Assembly (NCBI GenBank): GCA_963558565.1 | Contig: CAUWGX010000008.1 | Location: 1 to 64,000, forward strand | DNA from: Atopostipes sp963558565 | GTDB lineage: Bacteria; Bacillota; Bacilli; Lactobacillales; Carnobacteriaceae_A | Direction: 5' to 3' | Length of the DNA stretch: 64,000 bases | In this document: positions 36,371 to 45,469 of the stretch, one piece after another | Layout: each line of letters starts with the position of its first letter | How positions within the stretch are numbered: position 1 is the stretch's first letter | Made by a program: the position numbers and the translations under genes | The notes under the pieces: generated by a model | Databases searched by the model: none | Told to the model about the DNA's origin: nothing | Seen by the model: the letters and a program-made list of their open reading frames with translations, nothing else

Positions 36371-36504
36371 TCTCATTGTCTCCTGCTCTAATCTGATCTT
36401 GAATCAATACTACCATAAGAATATGTTGTATGAAATGAAAGACCCATTGATAAGTTGAAAAATAACAATAAATTTTGTGCAATCTCTCCTTTTCAAAATA
36501 AAAA

Positions 36505-36536
36505 AACTCCCTACAAGATTGGGAGTTATCTTGTAG
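36505..36536 (-). terminator. Terminator of gor with overlapping alternative hairpin
   Basis: On the minus strand AACTCCC (36527-36521) pairs with GGGAGTT (36511-36505) and is followed by TTTTT, an intrinsic terminator. A second perfect 9-bp pairing, CTACAAGAT (36536-36528) with ATCTTGTAG (36519-36511), uses the terminator loop, so the two stems are mutually exclusive or could form a pseudoknot. Confidence 0.8.
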
Positions 36537-36556
36537 AGAGCGTGAGCCACTAAAAA

Positions 36557-37915
36557 TTAACGCATCGTAACAAATTCTTCAGCAGCTGTTGGGTGGATAG
36601 CAACTGTATCATCAAAGTCTGCTTTTGTTGCTCCCATTTTAACTGCAACACCAAAGCCTTGAAGAATTTCGTCCATTCCCGCACCAATCCCATGTAGACC
36701 AACAATTCGTTCGTCTTCGCCTTCACAAACAAGTTTAAAGTTTGCACGTTCACGGTTGTCGGAAAGTGAGCTGTGCATCGAAGTGAATGAAGCAGTGTAT
36801 GTTTTAATATTTTCTTCTCCATAAGCTTCAATTGCTTTTTCTTCCGTTAAACCGACTGTACCAATTGGTGGTTCCGTAAATACGACGGACGGAATATTTG
36901 TATAATCTAAGAATAATCCTTCTTTATTATTAAACAATCTCTCAGATAAACGACGGCCTGCAGCGATAGCAACAGGTGTTAAGTTTAAGATACCTAGCAC
37001 ATCGCCTACTGCATAAATATTATCCGCAGTCGTGTTTTGGAATTTATCGACTTTAACATGACCATGATCTGTTAATTCAACGCCGACTTTATCCAGGTTG
37101 ATATTTTCAACATTCGGCGTACGTCCAGTCGCCCATAAAACTAAGTCTGTTTCGTGCGTTGAACCATCTTCGAAGTGCAAGATATATTTCTCGCCGTTTT
37201 TCTCTACTTTATTCACAGAGGCATTCGTGTGAATGTTATCTGCAAAGTTTTCTCGCTCGGCTAATTCCATATAACCTTCTTTAATCACTGTGTCAAAAGT
37301 ATCTAAAATAGAAGGCAAGAATTCAAAAAGATGAGTGTCCACGCCAAATGTGCGTAGTAAACCACTTAACTCAACTCCAATATAGCCACCACCAATGACG
37401 GCAGCACTTTCAGGTAATTCTTCTAAATCAAAGAAGGAATCTGAATCAATCCCATATTCGGCACCCGGGATGTCTAAACGTTTTGGGCGACCGCCTGTCG
37501 CGATTAAGATATGATCTGCTGTATATTCTTCACCGTCGACATCTACCGTATGGTTATCAACAAATTTTGCATAACCGCGAATCAGTTCAACCCCATTACT
37601 ATCGAAACCACTTTGGTAAGCACCATGTAAAAATTCAATGTATTGATCACGATTTTTTTTCAATGTTTTAAAGTTCAAGGTCGGTTCTTCAGAAAATTCT
37701 AGACCATATCCTTCTGCGTAATGATCAATATCTCGAATAAGGTTTGAAACATACCACATCACTTTTTTCGGAACACATCCAACGTTGACACATGTTCCAC
37801 CAACATCTTTGGCTTCAATAATTCCAACTTTTGCGCCATGCTCACCTGCACGGTTTGCGGAAGCAATACCTCCACTTCCTCCACCAATTACTAAATAATC
37901 ATAATGTTTTGTCAT
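36557..37915 (-). CDS. gor: Glutathione-disulfide reductase
   Basis: 452-residue FAD flavoenzyme that reduces glutathione disulfide with NADPH. It has the N-terminal GGGSGG FAD motif, the redox disulfide Cys42/Cys47 in GGTCVNVGCVPKK, a second nucleotide motif GGGYIGVE and a C-terminal HPTAAEE with the catalytic His-Glu pair. Length and motifs match gram-positive GorA. Its ATG shares a base with the stop of the GT8 gene upstream (TAATG), so the two are translationally coupled. Glutathione use fits gloA at 5.4 kb. Confidence 0.95.
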   Translation of the reverse strand: MTKHYDYLVIGGGSGGIASANRAGEHGAKVGIIEAKDVGGTCVNVGCVPKKVMWYVSNLIRDIDHYAEGYGLEFSEEPTLNFKTLKKNRDQYIEFLHGAYQSGFDSNGVELIRGYAKFVDNHTVDVDGEEYTADHILIATGGRPKRLDIPGAEYGIDSDSFFDLEELPESAAVIGGGYIGVELSGLLRTFGVDTHLFEFLPSILDTFDTVIKEGYMELAERENFADNIHTNASVNKVEKNGEKYILHFEDGSTHETDLVLWATGRTPNVENINLDKVGVELTDHGHVKVDKFQNTTADNIYAVGDVLGILNLTPVAIAAGRRLSERLFNNKEGLFLDYTNIPSVVFTEPPIGTVGLTEEKAIEAYGEENIKTYTASFTSMHSSLSDNRERANFKLVCEGEDERIVGLHGIGAGMDEILQGFGVAVKMGATKADFDDTVAIHPTAAEEFVTMR

Positions 37916-38766
37916 TAATTTTCCACGCTACTTTCTAATGTGATTTGGTTCAATTGTTCTTCATATTGGAAATAGTAGTCGCCTAAATCCATTTTATACT
38001 TTTCTCGTTCTTGCCAAGGTTTATGTTTGCCACCGTAATGGATAAAGATGACTTCATCTTCTACCCATTTTTTATTATAAGTGTCAGGTTTTATTAACTG
38101 AAAGAACTGGTACAATCGAGGATCTAAATTATAAAGTTCCCAATCCGCATTTTTAATTTTTCCTGTATACAAATAATTAAAAATATCTTGATCAGGTAAG
38201 ATTAAAACCGCCTTATTTTCAACGACTGCTTCTGATATTTCCTCAGGCGCTCGTTCATGCCGCAATTTTTCAATATTCATTAGCACGACCCCAGCATTAA
38301 AATAATGCTCAGCTGAAAAAGTACCTAAACGCAAATTGTTAAAAGGTTGGACAATTTTATTTTTAATTTCGTAATCCATCGCAATAAATAAATGCTCATC
38401 AAAATCTAAATCATAAAATTTGCGCATATTATTCAAATTAATAATATCTGGATCTAAGTAAAGTGCGCGATCCACTTCTTCAGGTAAAACATAAGGGGCA
38501 TATAGCCATAAATACATTTCAATCGTATAATAACGATTAATCGTGATATCTTCTGACCTTTCCAGAAACTTCCGACAATTAATCGGGTAAAATTTAAAAT
38601 GATAACCCTTCGTTGTCTTTTCTAGATCAACCAGTGCCTCTTCTTTCATATCATAATGCAGTAAAAAAAGATTGATCGGTTCATTTTGATTATTCTCATA
38701 AATCGAATACAGGAAAACCTTGAAGGTCGAAATATAGCCTTCATCAAAAGAAAATACCAAATTCAT
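37915..38766 (-). CDS. Glycosyltransferase family 8 protein
   Basis: 283-residue GT-A fold enzyme. The metal-binding DxD reads DPD (Asp105-Asp107) in YLDPDIIN. Other GT8 features are FNAGVVLMN and a C-terminal HYGGKHKPW with the conserved metal-binding His. It would transfer a hexose from a nucleotide sugar to a cell-surface glycan or similar acceptor; the acceptor cannot be read from sequence. Stop and gor start overlap by one base, an odd coupling with a redox enzyme. Confidence 0.9.
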   Translation of the reverse strand: MNLVFSFDEGYISTFKVFLYSIYENNQNEPINLFLLHYDMKEEALVDLEKTTKGYHFKFYPINCRKFLERSEDITINRYYTIEMYLWLYAPYVLPEEVDRALYLDPDIINLNNMRKFYDLDFDEHLFIAMDYEIKNKIVQPFNNLRLGTFSAEHYFNAGVVLMNIEKLRHERAPEEISEAVVENKAVLILPDQDIFNYLYTGKIKNADWELYNLDPRLYQFFQLIKPDTYNKKWVEDEVIFIHYGGKHKPWQEREKYKMDLGDYYFQYEEQLNQITLESSVEN

Positions 38767-38868
38767 TTCCGCACCCCATCTCTAACTTCATTGCACTGCT
38801 TTTATTATAACGACTGCAGGGAAGAAAGTACATTTTTTAGATTAAGGGTAGCAGAAATTTTCCAAAGG

Positions 38869-39162
38869 TTACTCATCTTCCCAGCCCACCATACCATCGG
38901 TAATATTGGTGGCGTCATAGCCTCTTTCTTCCAGATACTCTGTGACTTCACCACTCCGGTTTCCTCGCTCGCATATAATATAGTAAGGTTCTTCTTTTTC
39001 TAATTCCGATAAGCGGTTGGGAATATCTCCGATGGGAATATGTTTTACACCAGACATTTTCTTTTCCGCAAGTTCATCCGCTTCTCGCACGTCAATCACT
39101 GTTAAGTCTTCACCATTCGCTATTTTCTGTTCGACTTCGTTTCTCTTGATTTCTTTTACCAT
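38869..39162 (-). CDS. Single-domain rhodanese
   Basis: 97-residue rhodanese-like sulfurtransferase. The active-site loop CERGNRS begins with Cys64, which would carry a persulfide. The CDC25-like DVREADE motif is near residue 25. AAGGGG lies upstream of the ATG. It lies next to an ArsR-rhodanese regulator and thiol-redox genes, which suggests handling of persulfide or sulfane sulfur; the physiological donor is unknown. Confidence 0.92.
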   Translation of the reverse strand: MVKEIKRNEVEQKIANGEDLTVIDVREADELAEKKMSGVKHIPIGDIPNRLSELEKEEPYYIICERGNRSGEVTEYLEERGYDATNITDGMVGWEDE

Positions 39163-39228
39163 TGTTATCCCCTTACTGTCTCCATTCCTCTGTTTAAAAC
39201 GACATCCTGTTTTAATGATTCAATACGT

Positions 39229-39894
39229 TTAACTCGTTTGTTCTTGAAAAGCTTTCCAATCTTGAACACTTTCTTGTAAGCGATAAGCCTCGACTCCTTG
39301 CTCTTCTAATAATTCCACCGCTTTAGCAGACATTAAGCAATAAGAACCGCGACAGTACACAACCACTTCTTTATTGGTCGGTAAAGAAGTGATCTTTTCA
39401 TTCAGTGTTTCCACAGGTGCCGAAACAGCACCCGGAATATGGCTTGTTTCGTATTCTGCTTCAGGTCTCACATCTAATAGTAAAATTTCGCCTTTTTCCA
39501 TGCGCTCATTTAACTCTTTCAGAGAAATTTCTTCAAGATCCAAATTGGAACTTAAAAATTCTTGTTTAATTTGTTGAACTTCCATGGATTGTTTTTCAGA
39601 TAAAGCATGAAGTGTTTCTAAAAAACTGGCAATTTCTTCATCCTTTAACTCATAAATCACATAATTTTTATCTTTATGGGAAGTCACCATGCGGCCATTG
39701 TACAAAGTACGTAAATGTTGTGAGACATTCGCTACGGACATTGTGGTTTCATTGGCCAGCTCTTCAACGGATTTTGGTCCTTGAGCTAATAAATCTAAAA
39801 GCTCTAATCTTTTAGGGCTCGACAAACACTTCCCTATCTTTGCGAATTCTTGATATAATGAATCTTTTAAATCTCTTTCATTAACCATCTTCAT
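39229..39894 (-). CDS. ArsR-family regulator fused to rhodanese domain
   Basis: 221 residues: an ArsR-type winged helix (about 10-100, recognition helix around SVANVSQHLRTL) followed by a rhodanese domain (about 120-218). The active-site loop is CRGSYC with Cys181 and a second Cys186; the only cysteine in the DNA-binding part is Cys23. Such fusions are thought to couple DNA binding to sulfur or redox state. GGAGG precedes the ATG, and a 29-bp perfect palindrome lies just upstream, probably its own operator. Likely targets are this gene and the single-domain rhodanese 66 bases downstream. Confidence 0.92.
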   Translation of the reverse strand: MKMVNERDLKDSLYQEFAKIGKCLSSPKRLELLDLLAQGPKSVEELANETTMSVANVSQHLRTLYNGRMVTSHKDKNYVIYELKDEEIASFLETLHALSEKQSMEVQQIKQEFLSSNLDLEEISLKELNERMEKGEILLLDVRPEAEYETSHIPGAVSAPVETLNEKITSLPTNKEVVVYCRGSYCLMSAKAVELLEEQGVEAYRLQESVQDWKAFQEQTS

Positions 39895-39900
39895 CCCTCC

Positions 39901-39929
39901 TTCTAAGTGCTTTAAAAAAGCACTTAGAA
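39901..39929 (-). promoter_or_regulatory. Palindromic operator of the ArsR-rhodanese gene
   Basis: Two perfect 13-base arms (TTCTAAGTGCTTT and AAAGCACTTAGAA) around a 3-base centre. The site sits between a TATAAT -10 (minus strand, 39958-39953) and the gene's ribosome binding site. It lacks a trailing U-run, so it is better explained as an operator than a terminator. Size and position suit an ArsR-family dimer or two dimers. Confidence 0.8.
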
Positions 39930-39993
39930 TAACATCCGTTTCTCTTATCTCTATTATAAAACATAAATATTCTCATTCATAAAGTTTACCTTA

Positions 39994-40224
39994 TTAAACG
40001 AGTAACTGATTGACACTTTCTGGGTCAAAGCCTAAGACCCACTCACCATTAATTTCTGTTTGCGGTACACCCATTTCACCTGTTGTGTTTACTAAACGAG
40101 TCGCCATGATCGGGTCTTTTTCTACATTGACTTCTTTAAACGGAAGGTTATTTTCTGTTAAGTAATTTTTCATCATTTCACAATACGGGCATGTATTTGT
40201 AACATAAACAGTAATTTCATTCAT
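39994..40224 (-). CDS. Glutaredoxin-like/NrdH-type thiol reductase
   Basis: 76-residue thioredoxin-fold protein with CPYC at residues 12-15, the glutaredoxin active-site sequence. A cis-Pro motif GVPQTEI and a GFDPE end resemble NrdH/glutaredoxin proteins. It is 17 bases downstream of trxB and likely cotranscribed, so thioredoxin reductase may be its electron donor, as for NrdH. No ribonucleotide reductase gene is in the window. Confidence 0.9.
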   Translation of the reverse strand: MNEITVYVTNTCPYCEMMKNYLTENNLPFKEVNVEKDPIMATRLVNTTGEMGVPQTEINGEWVLGFDPESVNQLLV

Positions 40225-40241
40225 TTTACCTACCCCTTAAT

Positions 40242-41207
40242 TTAATGCATTTTCACACTTTTGTTTTCAGCTTTAATACTTTCAACATAATCGATCGCCG
40301 CTTCAGCAGCAATACTTCCATCTGAAGTTGCTGTGACAATTTGTCTTAATTGTTTGACGCGAATGTCCCCCGCTGCAAAAATACCGGGTACATTTGTCGC
40401 CATCAATTCATCTGTTTCAATATATCCTTCTTCATTTGTAATAGGAAGTGCAGCAAAAGGATCTGATTTTGGTAGCATACCAATGTACACAAAAACACCA
40501 TCGGTTTCTATCTCTTCTGTGGAACCATCAATCGTTGATTCTATAGTCAAACTACTTACTTTACCTTCTTCGCCATTGATGGCTTGAGGGGTTCGGTTCC
40601 AGACAAATTCAACTTTGTCATTTTCAAAAGCACGCTCTTGTAAAATTCTTTGGGCACGTAATTCATCGCGACGGTGAACAATGGTAACTTTTGAAACAAA
40701 TTTTGTTAAATAAACACCTTCCTCAACAGCAGAGTCACCACCACCAACAACTACAAGTTCTTTATCTTTGAAGAATGCTCCATCACAAACGGCACAATAT
40801 GAAACACCATGGCCAGCTAATTCTTCTTCGCCGGGAATATTTAATTTCTTCGGTTCAGCACCAGTCGCAATAATTATCGAGTAAGCTTCGAAACGGTCTA
40901 AACTAGTAATGACTGTTTTCGTCTCTCCGTTATCCACGACTTCTTGAATATCTCCATACGTGTATTCAGCGCCAAACTTCTTAGAATGTTCAAACATCTT
41001 AGAAGATAAATCGGAACCCAAAATATGATCATAACTTGGATAGTTCTCGATATCTTGGGTATCGACCATTTGGCCACCTGGTAAACCTCGTTCAATCATC
41101 AATGTGGACAAGTTAGCACGAGAAGCATATACAGCAGCAGTCATTCCTGCTGGGCCAGCACCGACAATAATGACATCATAAATTTTTTCTTTAGATATTT
41201 CCTTCAA
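40242..41207 (-). CDS. trxB: Thioredoxin reductase
   Basis: 321-residue low-molecular-weight flavoprotein reducing thioredoxin with NADPH. FAD motif GAGPAG, redox centre CAVCDG (Cys138/Cys141 with this start), NADPH motif GGGDSAVEE and C-terminal GIFAAGDIR are all present. The start is the TTG at 41207, nine bases after GGAG; the longest reading (41255) adds 16 low-complexity residues without a ribosome binding site. First of a pair with the glutaredoxin-like gene. Confidence 0.95.
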   Translation of the reverse strand: MKEISKEKIYDVIIVGAGPAGMTAAVYASRANLSTLMIERGLPGGQMVDTQDIENYPSYDHILGSDLSSKMFEHSKKFGAEYTYGDIQEVVDNGETKTVITSLDRFEAYSIIIATGAEPKKLNIPGEEELAGHGVSYCAVCDGAFFKDKELVVVGGGDSAVEEGVYLTKFVSKVTIVHRRDELRAQRILQERAFENDKVEFVWNRTPQAINGEEGKVSSLTIESTIDGSTEEIETDGVFVYIGMLPKSDPFAALPITNEEGYIETDELMATNVPGIFAAGDIRVKQLRQIVTATSDGSIAAEAAIDYVESIKAENKSVKMH

Positions 41208-41433
41208 CAGAAAACTCTCCTCTCTTTTTTCATTTCGTTCATTTAAACTATTCAATTGATTGGTTGAATAGATTTATTATAAGTCCTTTTCCAATTTTTG
41301 TCAATGGTTTGGTTTACAGCTGTAACTGATGTTTTAGGTAATGATTGAAATATCTGAAAAGGAACCGACACCTGTTGAAAGATACTGATTTAAATCATCC
41401 CTCAATTAAAATTCATAAAAATAAATTAAAAAA

Positions 41434-41463
41434 CCACTATCTATTTCATAGGATAGATAGTGG
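41434..41463 (-). terminator. Terminator of ytoQ
   Basis: CCACTATCTAT (41434-41444) pairs with ATAGATAGTGG (41453-41463). On the minus strand a T-run follows. The rest of 41208-41433 shows no gene. Confidence 0.9.
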
Positions 41464-41498
41464 CTTTAATTACGCTATTTATTTTTGAATAAAAAGAT

Positions 41499-41939
41499 TT
41501 ACTGTTCAATATATTCTAAGACTTGAATCGCTTGTTCAACCGTTTCCACCGTGACGTTCGCTTTATTCGATAATTCTTTCAGCGCATGAATTAATTCTTC
41601 TGGACGAATAATAATTAAAGGTTTATTTTTATTCACTGCTGTTGTTGCGTCCATCGCTGTATTCCATTGACGGTATTGCTCCCCAAACAAAGCAATCACA
41701 ATATCTGCTTTCTCCATCAAGACATTCGTTCTAAAATTATTCACAGCTGAAGCAGCTTCATCGCGGTAATAATCGCCTGGTTGTTCTCCCAAGATTTTTT
41801 CACCAATTGCATCGGATAAGTCATGTTCTGTCTGTGGGTAAACAAACTCTAAATTCAGTCCTTTATCTTCCGCTTGTTGGATCAACTGTTCGCGCCAGTT
41901 ATCGTGAATTTGTCCAGCTAAATAAACAACAAATTTCAT
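41499..41939 (-). CDS. ytoQ: YtoQ family protein
   Basis: 146-residue protein that matches the B. subtilis YtoQ pattern over its full length: YLAGQIH.NWRE near the N-terminus, NNFRT.VLM.KADIVIALFGE.Y.QWNTAMDA in the middle and PLIIIRPE..IHALKELSNKAN near the end. The fold resembles nucleoside 2-deoxyribosyltransferases, but the catalytic role is not established. AAGGAG precedes the ATG. Apparently monocistronic. Confidence 0.9.
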   Translation of the reverse strand: MKFVVYLAGQIHDNWREQLIQQAEDKGLNLEFVYPQTEHDLSDAIGEKILGEQPGDYYRDEAASAVNNFRTNVLMEKADIVIALFGEQYRQWNTAMDATTAVNKNKPLIIIRPEELIHALKELSNKANVTVETVEQAIQVLEYIEQ

Positions 41940-42053
41940 TTCCTCAACTCCTTATTGAATTTCCAATCGTTTCTTCTCATCCATTGTAATACACTCCCCA
42001 AATAATTCAACAAAAGCTCCATGGCCTTCATTCATCCTATCTTTTTTATTCAA

Positions 42054-42917
42054 TTATTCGAGCGCTCTAAGGGCTGTCATAAAATCATACATCATCGGTT
42101 CAAAAAATACACCATAAATAGTATCTCGTCTTAATGCGATCGTATCTCGGAGTGCTTTTTCAGTTAAGGACGCTGTTTTTACAATCGCTTCATGCAAGGA
42201 GAGGCCCCTTAAATAAAAGGATAGCACGAGACTATAGACAATATCGCCTGTGCCAAAGAAATCTTCAGCAAAGTATTCATGGAGAATCAAGTCACTATTC
42301 CCTTCTTCATCATAATATAGAAAACCAATACGCTCTTCTCCGTTTACATCAGTACTTTTTATGCCACTTAAAATGGTATTTTTGGCTCCTAAATCATTGA
42401 CTTTATGTGCTAATTCAGTCATTTCGTTTAAATCCATCTCATCGCTATAAGGATGACCCGTTAATAAACAGGCTTCCGTTAGATTAGGCAATACAATTTC
42501 CGCGTGCTGGATTAATTTCCTTAAACACCTCGGGACTTCTTGATTAAATCCAGGATACAACGCACCATGATCACCCATAATAGGATCTACAAACAATTTT
42601 CTGGTTGGCTTTTCTTTTTTCTTTTCTAAATAATAGTCAGTAAATATTATAATTTGTTCGATATTCGCAAAATAGCCGGTCGCATAAGCGCTAAATTGTA
42701 CACCTAACTCCTCCCAACGTTCCAAAAATTGTTGATAAATTTCATTTGTTGAAAGGGTCGTAACCCTCCCAGGAGCATCCGCATGCGTCGATAATAACAA
42801 AGTCGGTAAAATGGCCGGTTCTAAAGCAGCCGCTGACAATAACGGAAAGATAACATTCCCCGCCACTTTTCCTGCACCTGCTATATCATTAACGATCAAT
42901 ATTTTTTCAGTTTTCAA
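42054..42917 (-). CDS. Pyridoxal/pyridoxamine kinase (PdxY/ThiD-like family)
   Basis: 287-residue ribokinase-superfamily enzyme. NDIAGAGKV lies near the N-terminus, a GDHGALY stretch and LPNLTEA follow in the middle, and the anion-hole motif FGTGDIV lies at about residue 220. Homologs are annotated as pyridoxamine kinase, making pyridoxal phosphate precursors from vitamers with ATP. The start is TTG with GGAGG seven bases upstream. Monocistronic by spacing; the stop is about 115 bases from the ytoQ start. Confidence 0.85.
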   Translation of the reverse strand: MKTEKILIVNDIAGAGKVAGNVIFPLLSAAALEPAILPTLLLSTHADAPGRVTTLSTNEIYQQFLERWEELGVQFSAYATGYFANIEQIIIFTDYYLEKKKEKPTRKLFVDPIMGDHGALYPGFNQEVPRCLRKLIQHAEIVLPNLTEACLLTGHPYSDEMDLNEMTELAHKVNDLGAKNTILSGIKSTDVNGEERIGFLYYDEEGNSDLILHEYFAEDFFGTGDIVYSLVLSFYLRGLSLHEAIVKTASLTEKALRDTIALRRDTIYGVFFEPMMYDFMTALRALE

Positions 42918-43225
42918 ATTCTAACCTCCTCTTGTTCCTTAAATTGCTCGATTCTTTCTCATTTTAGTCCATCATAGATATGATTGTAAGGACTCGCTTA
43001 CAGATAATTGATAACACCCATTCTAAGGTAATTTCATCGAAGCCAATAAAAATGATGGAATTTTGAGACCCTTCTAATTATTTTTGAGTTTTTTAAATAT
43101 TCTGTACGAAAAAATGGTAGAATTTATTCATATTTTATATGAAATAGCCCATTTATTAAAAAATAATGCTATGATAGAAGACGGATTTAAATTTTATAAT
43201 GATAGAAGTTTTAAGGAGGATTGCG
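42918..43225. other. Divergent intergenic region, pdxY-like to FAD protein
   Basis: 308 bases, AT-rich, with no ORF that has a ribosome binding site. TATGAT at 43170-43175 is a possible -10 for the FAD protein gene, but no clear -35 matches it. No repeat, riboswitch-like fold or operator was recognised. Confidence 0.4.
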
Positions 43226-44728
43226 ATGAAAATTGCAGTTGTTGGAGCAGGTATTTCTGGTGCAAGTGTAGTGAAATCCTTGCTTTCTCATAATAATTTT
43301 AATACAAAGGATCAGATTGATGTTTATGAGCCTAGAGAGTCTCTTGGGGTCGGGTTGCCTTATGTGGAAACGGAGGATGAGAGTATCCGTTTGAATGTAA
43401 CGCCTGATGTTTTAAGTGTCAATGAAAATAATCCAGATGATTTTAATGAGTGGTTAGAAGACCAGGATGAACCAGCTACAGGTTTTGAAGAGCTTGTTTC
43501 TCGACCGGCTTATGGAAAATATTTAATGGAGCGCTTTGAACCTTATTTTAACCATCAACAAGTTCGTCATATCCAAGCTTACGTGGAAGATCTGGAAATA
43601 TTAGATGCAAATACAGAGAAACCAGTGACCTCTCAGCAAAAGACTTCTTATGTTTATCAGTTAAAAACAAAAGAGGGCTGGCAAGAAACTATTTATGACG
43701 CTGTCTTTTTCTCGACAGGACATCCCCCTTATAATGATTACTATCATTTACAAGGCGTCAAAAATTACATTCACAATCCTTATCCGATGAATGAAAAGTT
43801 AGCAGATATTCATCCTGAAGAAAACATTGGGATTATTGGCAGTGGAGCTACTGGAATTGATTTAATGCGTTATCTCTTTTTAAATCATTCTTTGAAACAA
43901 CCACTCACTTTCTATGATGTGAAAACTCCGTTTAATTTTGTGAATATTCCGCTTGAACAAGAAGATATTACTTTTACCTTCTCGAAGGAATGGATTGCAG
44001 CCGAAAAAGCAAAACGGGATGGCTTTATTCCACTTGAGGTGATGTTAGAGACTTTTAAAGCTGACATGGAAGCCGAAAATGTCGATGTAAAAGCCGTTTA
44101 TGAAAAATATAAAGCAGATACATTAGCTGCTAAACGAGAAGCTTTTGAAACAAAAGACCAAAAATTAGCGGTTGTTCATGAACATGTCAGTCGTCTTGTC
44201 GTTATTCTCCCTTATTTATTTAATGCTTTAAGTGGTGAAGACAAGCAATATTATCTTGATCACTATCATGCAAAGCTCCTCTTCTTTAAGTCCAGAGTGC
44301 CTTATACTACTTACAAGTGGCTGTTTGAATTACTCGATGCTGGACAAGTAAGAGCCGTTGCTGGTCTAGAGGATATCGAAGTAGCAGAGGATGGCTCTTT
44401 TTTAATTACTGCAGATCAAGAAGAACAAGCGGATCTGTTAGTAAATGCAACAGGGTTCAATACAAAATTATTAAGTATTGCGAACTTCTCACCTTTAATT
44501 AAAAATCTTTACCATAAGGAAATTATTTTACCTCATAAAAATGGTCACTTTGTTTTGGTGGATTGGCCTCAGTGCCGCTTAATCAACCAACGATATGGCC
44601 TACTGGAGAATGTCTTTTTCCTTGGTTTGCTCATTGGTTCTACCCAATATGAAAACAATGATGCTGCCTTAACGATCGATCAAGCCACTTATTCAGCGAC
44701 TTGGTTTATGGAGCAACGAACAAAATAA
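43226..44728 (+). CDS. FAD/NAD(P)-binding protein (NAD_binding_9 type)
   Basis: About 500 residues. The N-terminal dinucleotide motif GAGISGASV and a second motif GSGATGIDLMRY near residue 205 fit the FAD-NAD(P)-binding family that includes E. coli YdhS. The start is the ATG at 43226, with AAGGAGG directly upstream; nine residues in the longer reading are spurious. Substrate and role are unknown. The gene is followed, 102 bases later, by a cupin gene with its own ribosome binding site. Confidence 0.85.
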   Translation: MKIAVVGAGISGASVVKSLLSHNNFNTKDQIDVYEPRESLGVGLPYVETEDESIRLNVTPDVLSVNENNPDDFNEWLEDQDEPATGFEELVSRPAYGKYLMERFEPYFNHQQVRHIQAYVEDLEILDANTEKPVTSQQKTSYVYQLKTKEGWQETIYDAVFFSTGHPPYNDYYHLQGVKNYIHNPYPMNEKLADIHPEENIGIIGSGATGIDLMRYLFLNHSLKQPLTFYDVKTPFNFVNIPLEQEDITFTFSKEWIAAEKAKRDGFIPLEVMLETFKADMEAENVDVKAVYEKYKADTLAAKREAFETKDQKLAVVHEHVSRLVVILPYLFNALSGEDKQYYLDHYHAKLLFFKSRVPYTTYKWLFELLDAGQVRAVAGLEDIEVAEDGSFLITADQEEQADLLVNATGFNTKLLSIANFSPLIKNLYHKEIILPHKNGHFVLVDWPQCRLINQRYGLLENVFFLGLLIGSTQYENNDAALTIDQATYSATWFMEQRTK

Positions 44729-44830
44729 CTCGCTTATTTTAAGCATACTAATACGTTTTTCCTCAAATTCTTGTTATATTGAATTTAGCAAATAGAAGAA
44801 TACAAATTTATTTTATGGAGGAGATTCGCA

Positions 44831-45340
44831 ATGGTAGAAACAATTTATGTGACTGAAAATGAACCCTATCCAAATAACGATCTTCCAATTTTATATTATG
44901 AAGATGTATTAAGTGATGTCATCGCTGACTCTTATACAGCGGATGATGTGCTGGAATATTTTGAAAACAACGGTTATGTAAATGGCTGGGTTGGTGGCAT
45001 CATGGATCGTCATCATTTTCATTCAACAGCTCACGAAGCGCTTGCTTGTACAGAAGGCGAAGTATCTGTTCAGTTCGGTGGCCAACACGGTGAAATGCGG
45101 ACACTTCGTAAAGGGGATGTTGTCCTGATCCCAGCAGGTGTTGCTCATAAAAAATTAGATGCTACTCAAGGCTTCGAAATTGTTGGTGCTTATCCATCTA
45201 ATAATTCTGAATACGATTTTCAATATGGAAATGCCAGTGATTATGAAGCAATTAAAGAAAGCATCGCCAATGTGAATAACCCCTTAACCGACCCTGTGAC
45301 AGGAAATCCTGGAGATATAGAAGAATATTGGGATGAATGA
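44831..45340 (+). CDS. YjlB-like cupin protein
   Basis: 169-residue cupin resembling B. subtilis YjlB. The metal motif reads HHFHSTAHEALACTEGE, and the second reads PAGVAHK. A GGQHG element lies between them. Function unknown. GGAGGA lies before the ATG. Terminated by a strong hairpin. Confidence 0.85.
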   Translation: MVETIYVTENEPYPNNDLPILYYEDVLSDVIADSYTADDVLEYFENNGYVNGWVGGIMDRHHFHSTAHEALACTEGEVSVQFGGQHGEMRTLRKGDVVLIPAGVAHKKLDATQGFEIVGAYPSNNSEYDFQYGNASDYEAIKESIANVNNPLTDPVTGNPGDIEEYWDE

Positions 45341-45351
45341 AGATAAATAGT

Positions 45352-45389
45352 AAAAAAGACCTTTCCCACTGCTGGAAAGGTCTTTTTTT
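45352..45389 (+). terminator. Terminator of yjlB-like gene
   Basis: AAAAAAGACCTTTCC (45352-45366) and GGAAAGGTCTTTTTT (45374-45388) form a 15-bp stem with a T-run. Confidence 0.95.
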
Positions 45390-45469
45390 GTTTCTATATA
45401 TCAGATTAAGAGAGGGTTCATTCGTTTTATAGCAGAAAATCGACTTCTATTTAAGGATCGGGGTGTTTG

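Noticed and set aside
39901..39929. Terminator of the glutaredoxin-like gene
   Set aside because: The palindrome has no trailing U-run (its T/A run is in the loop) and directly abuts a ribosome binding site and a -10, so an operator is the better explanation.
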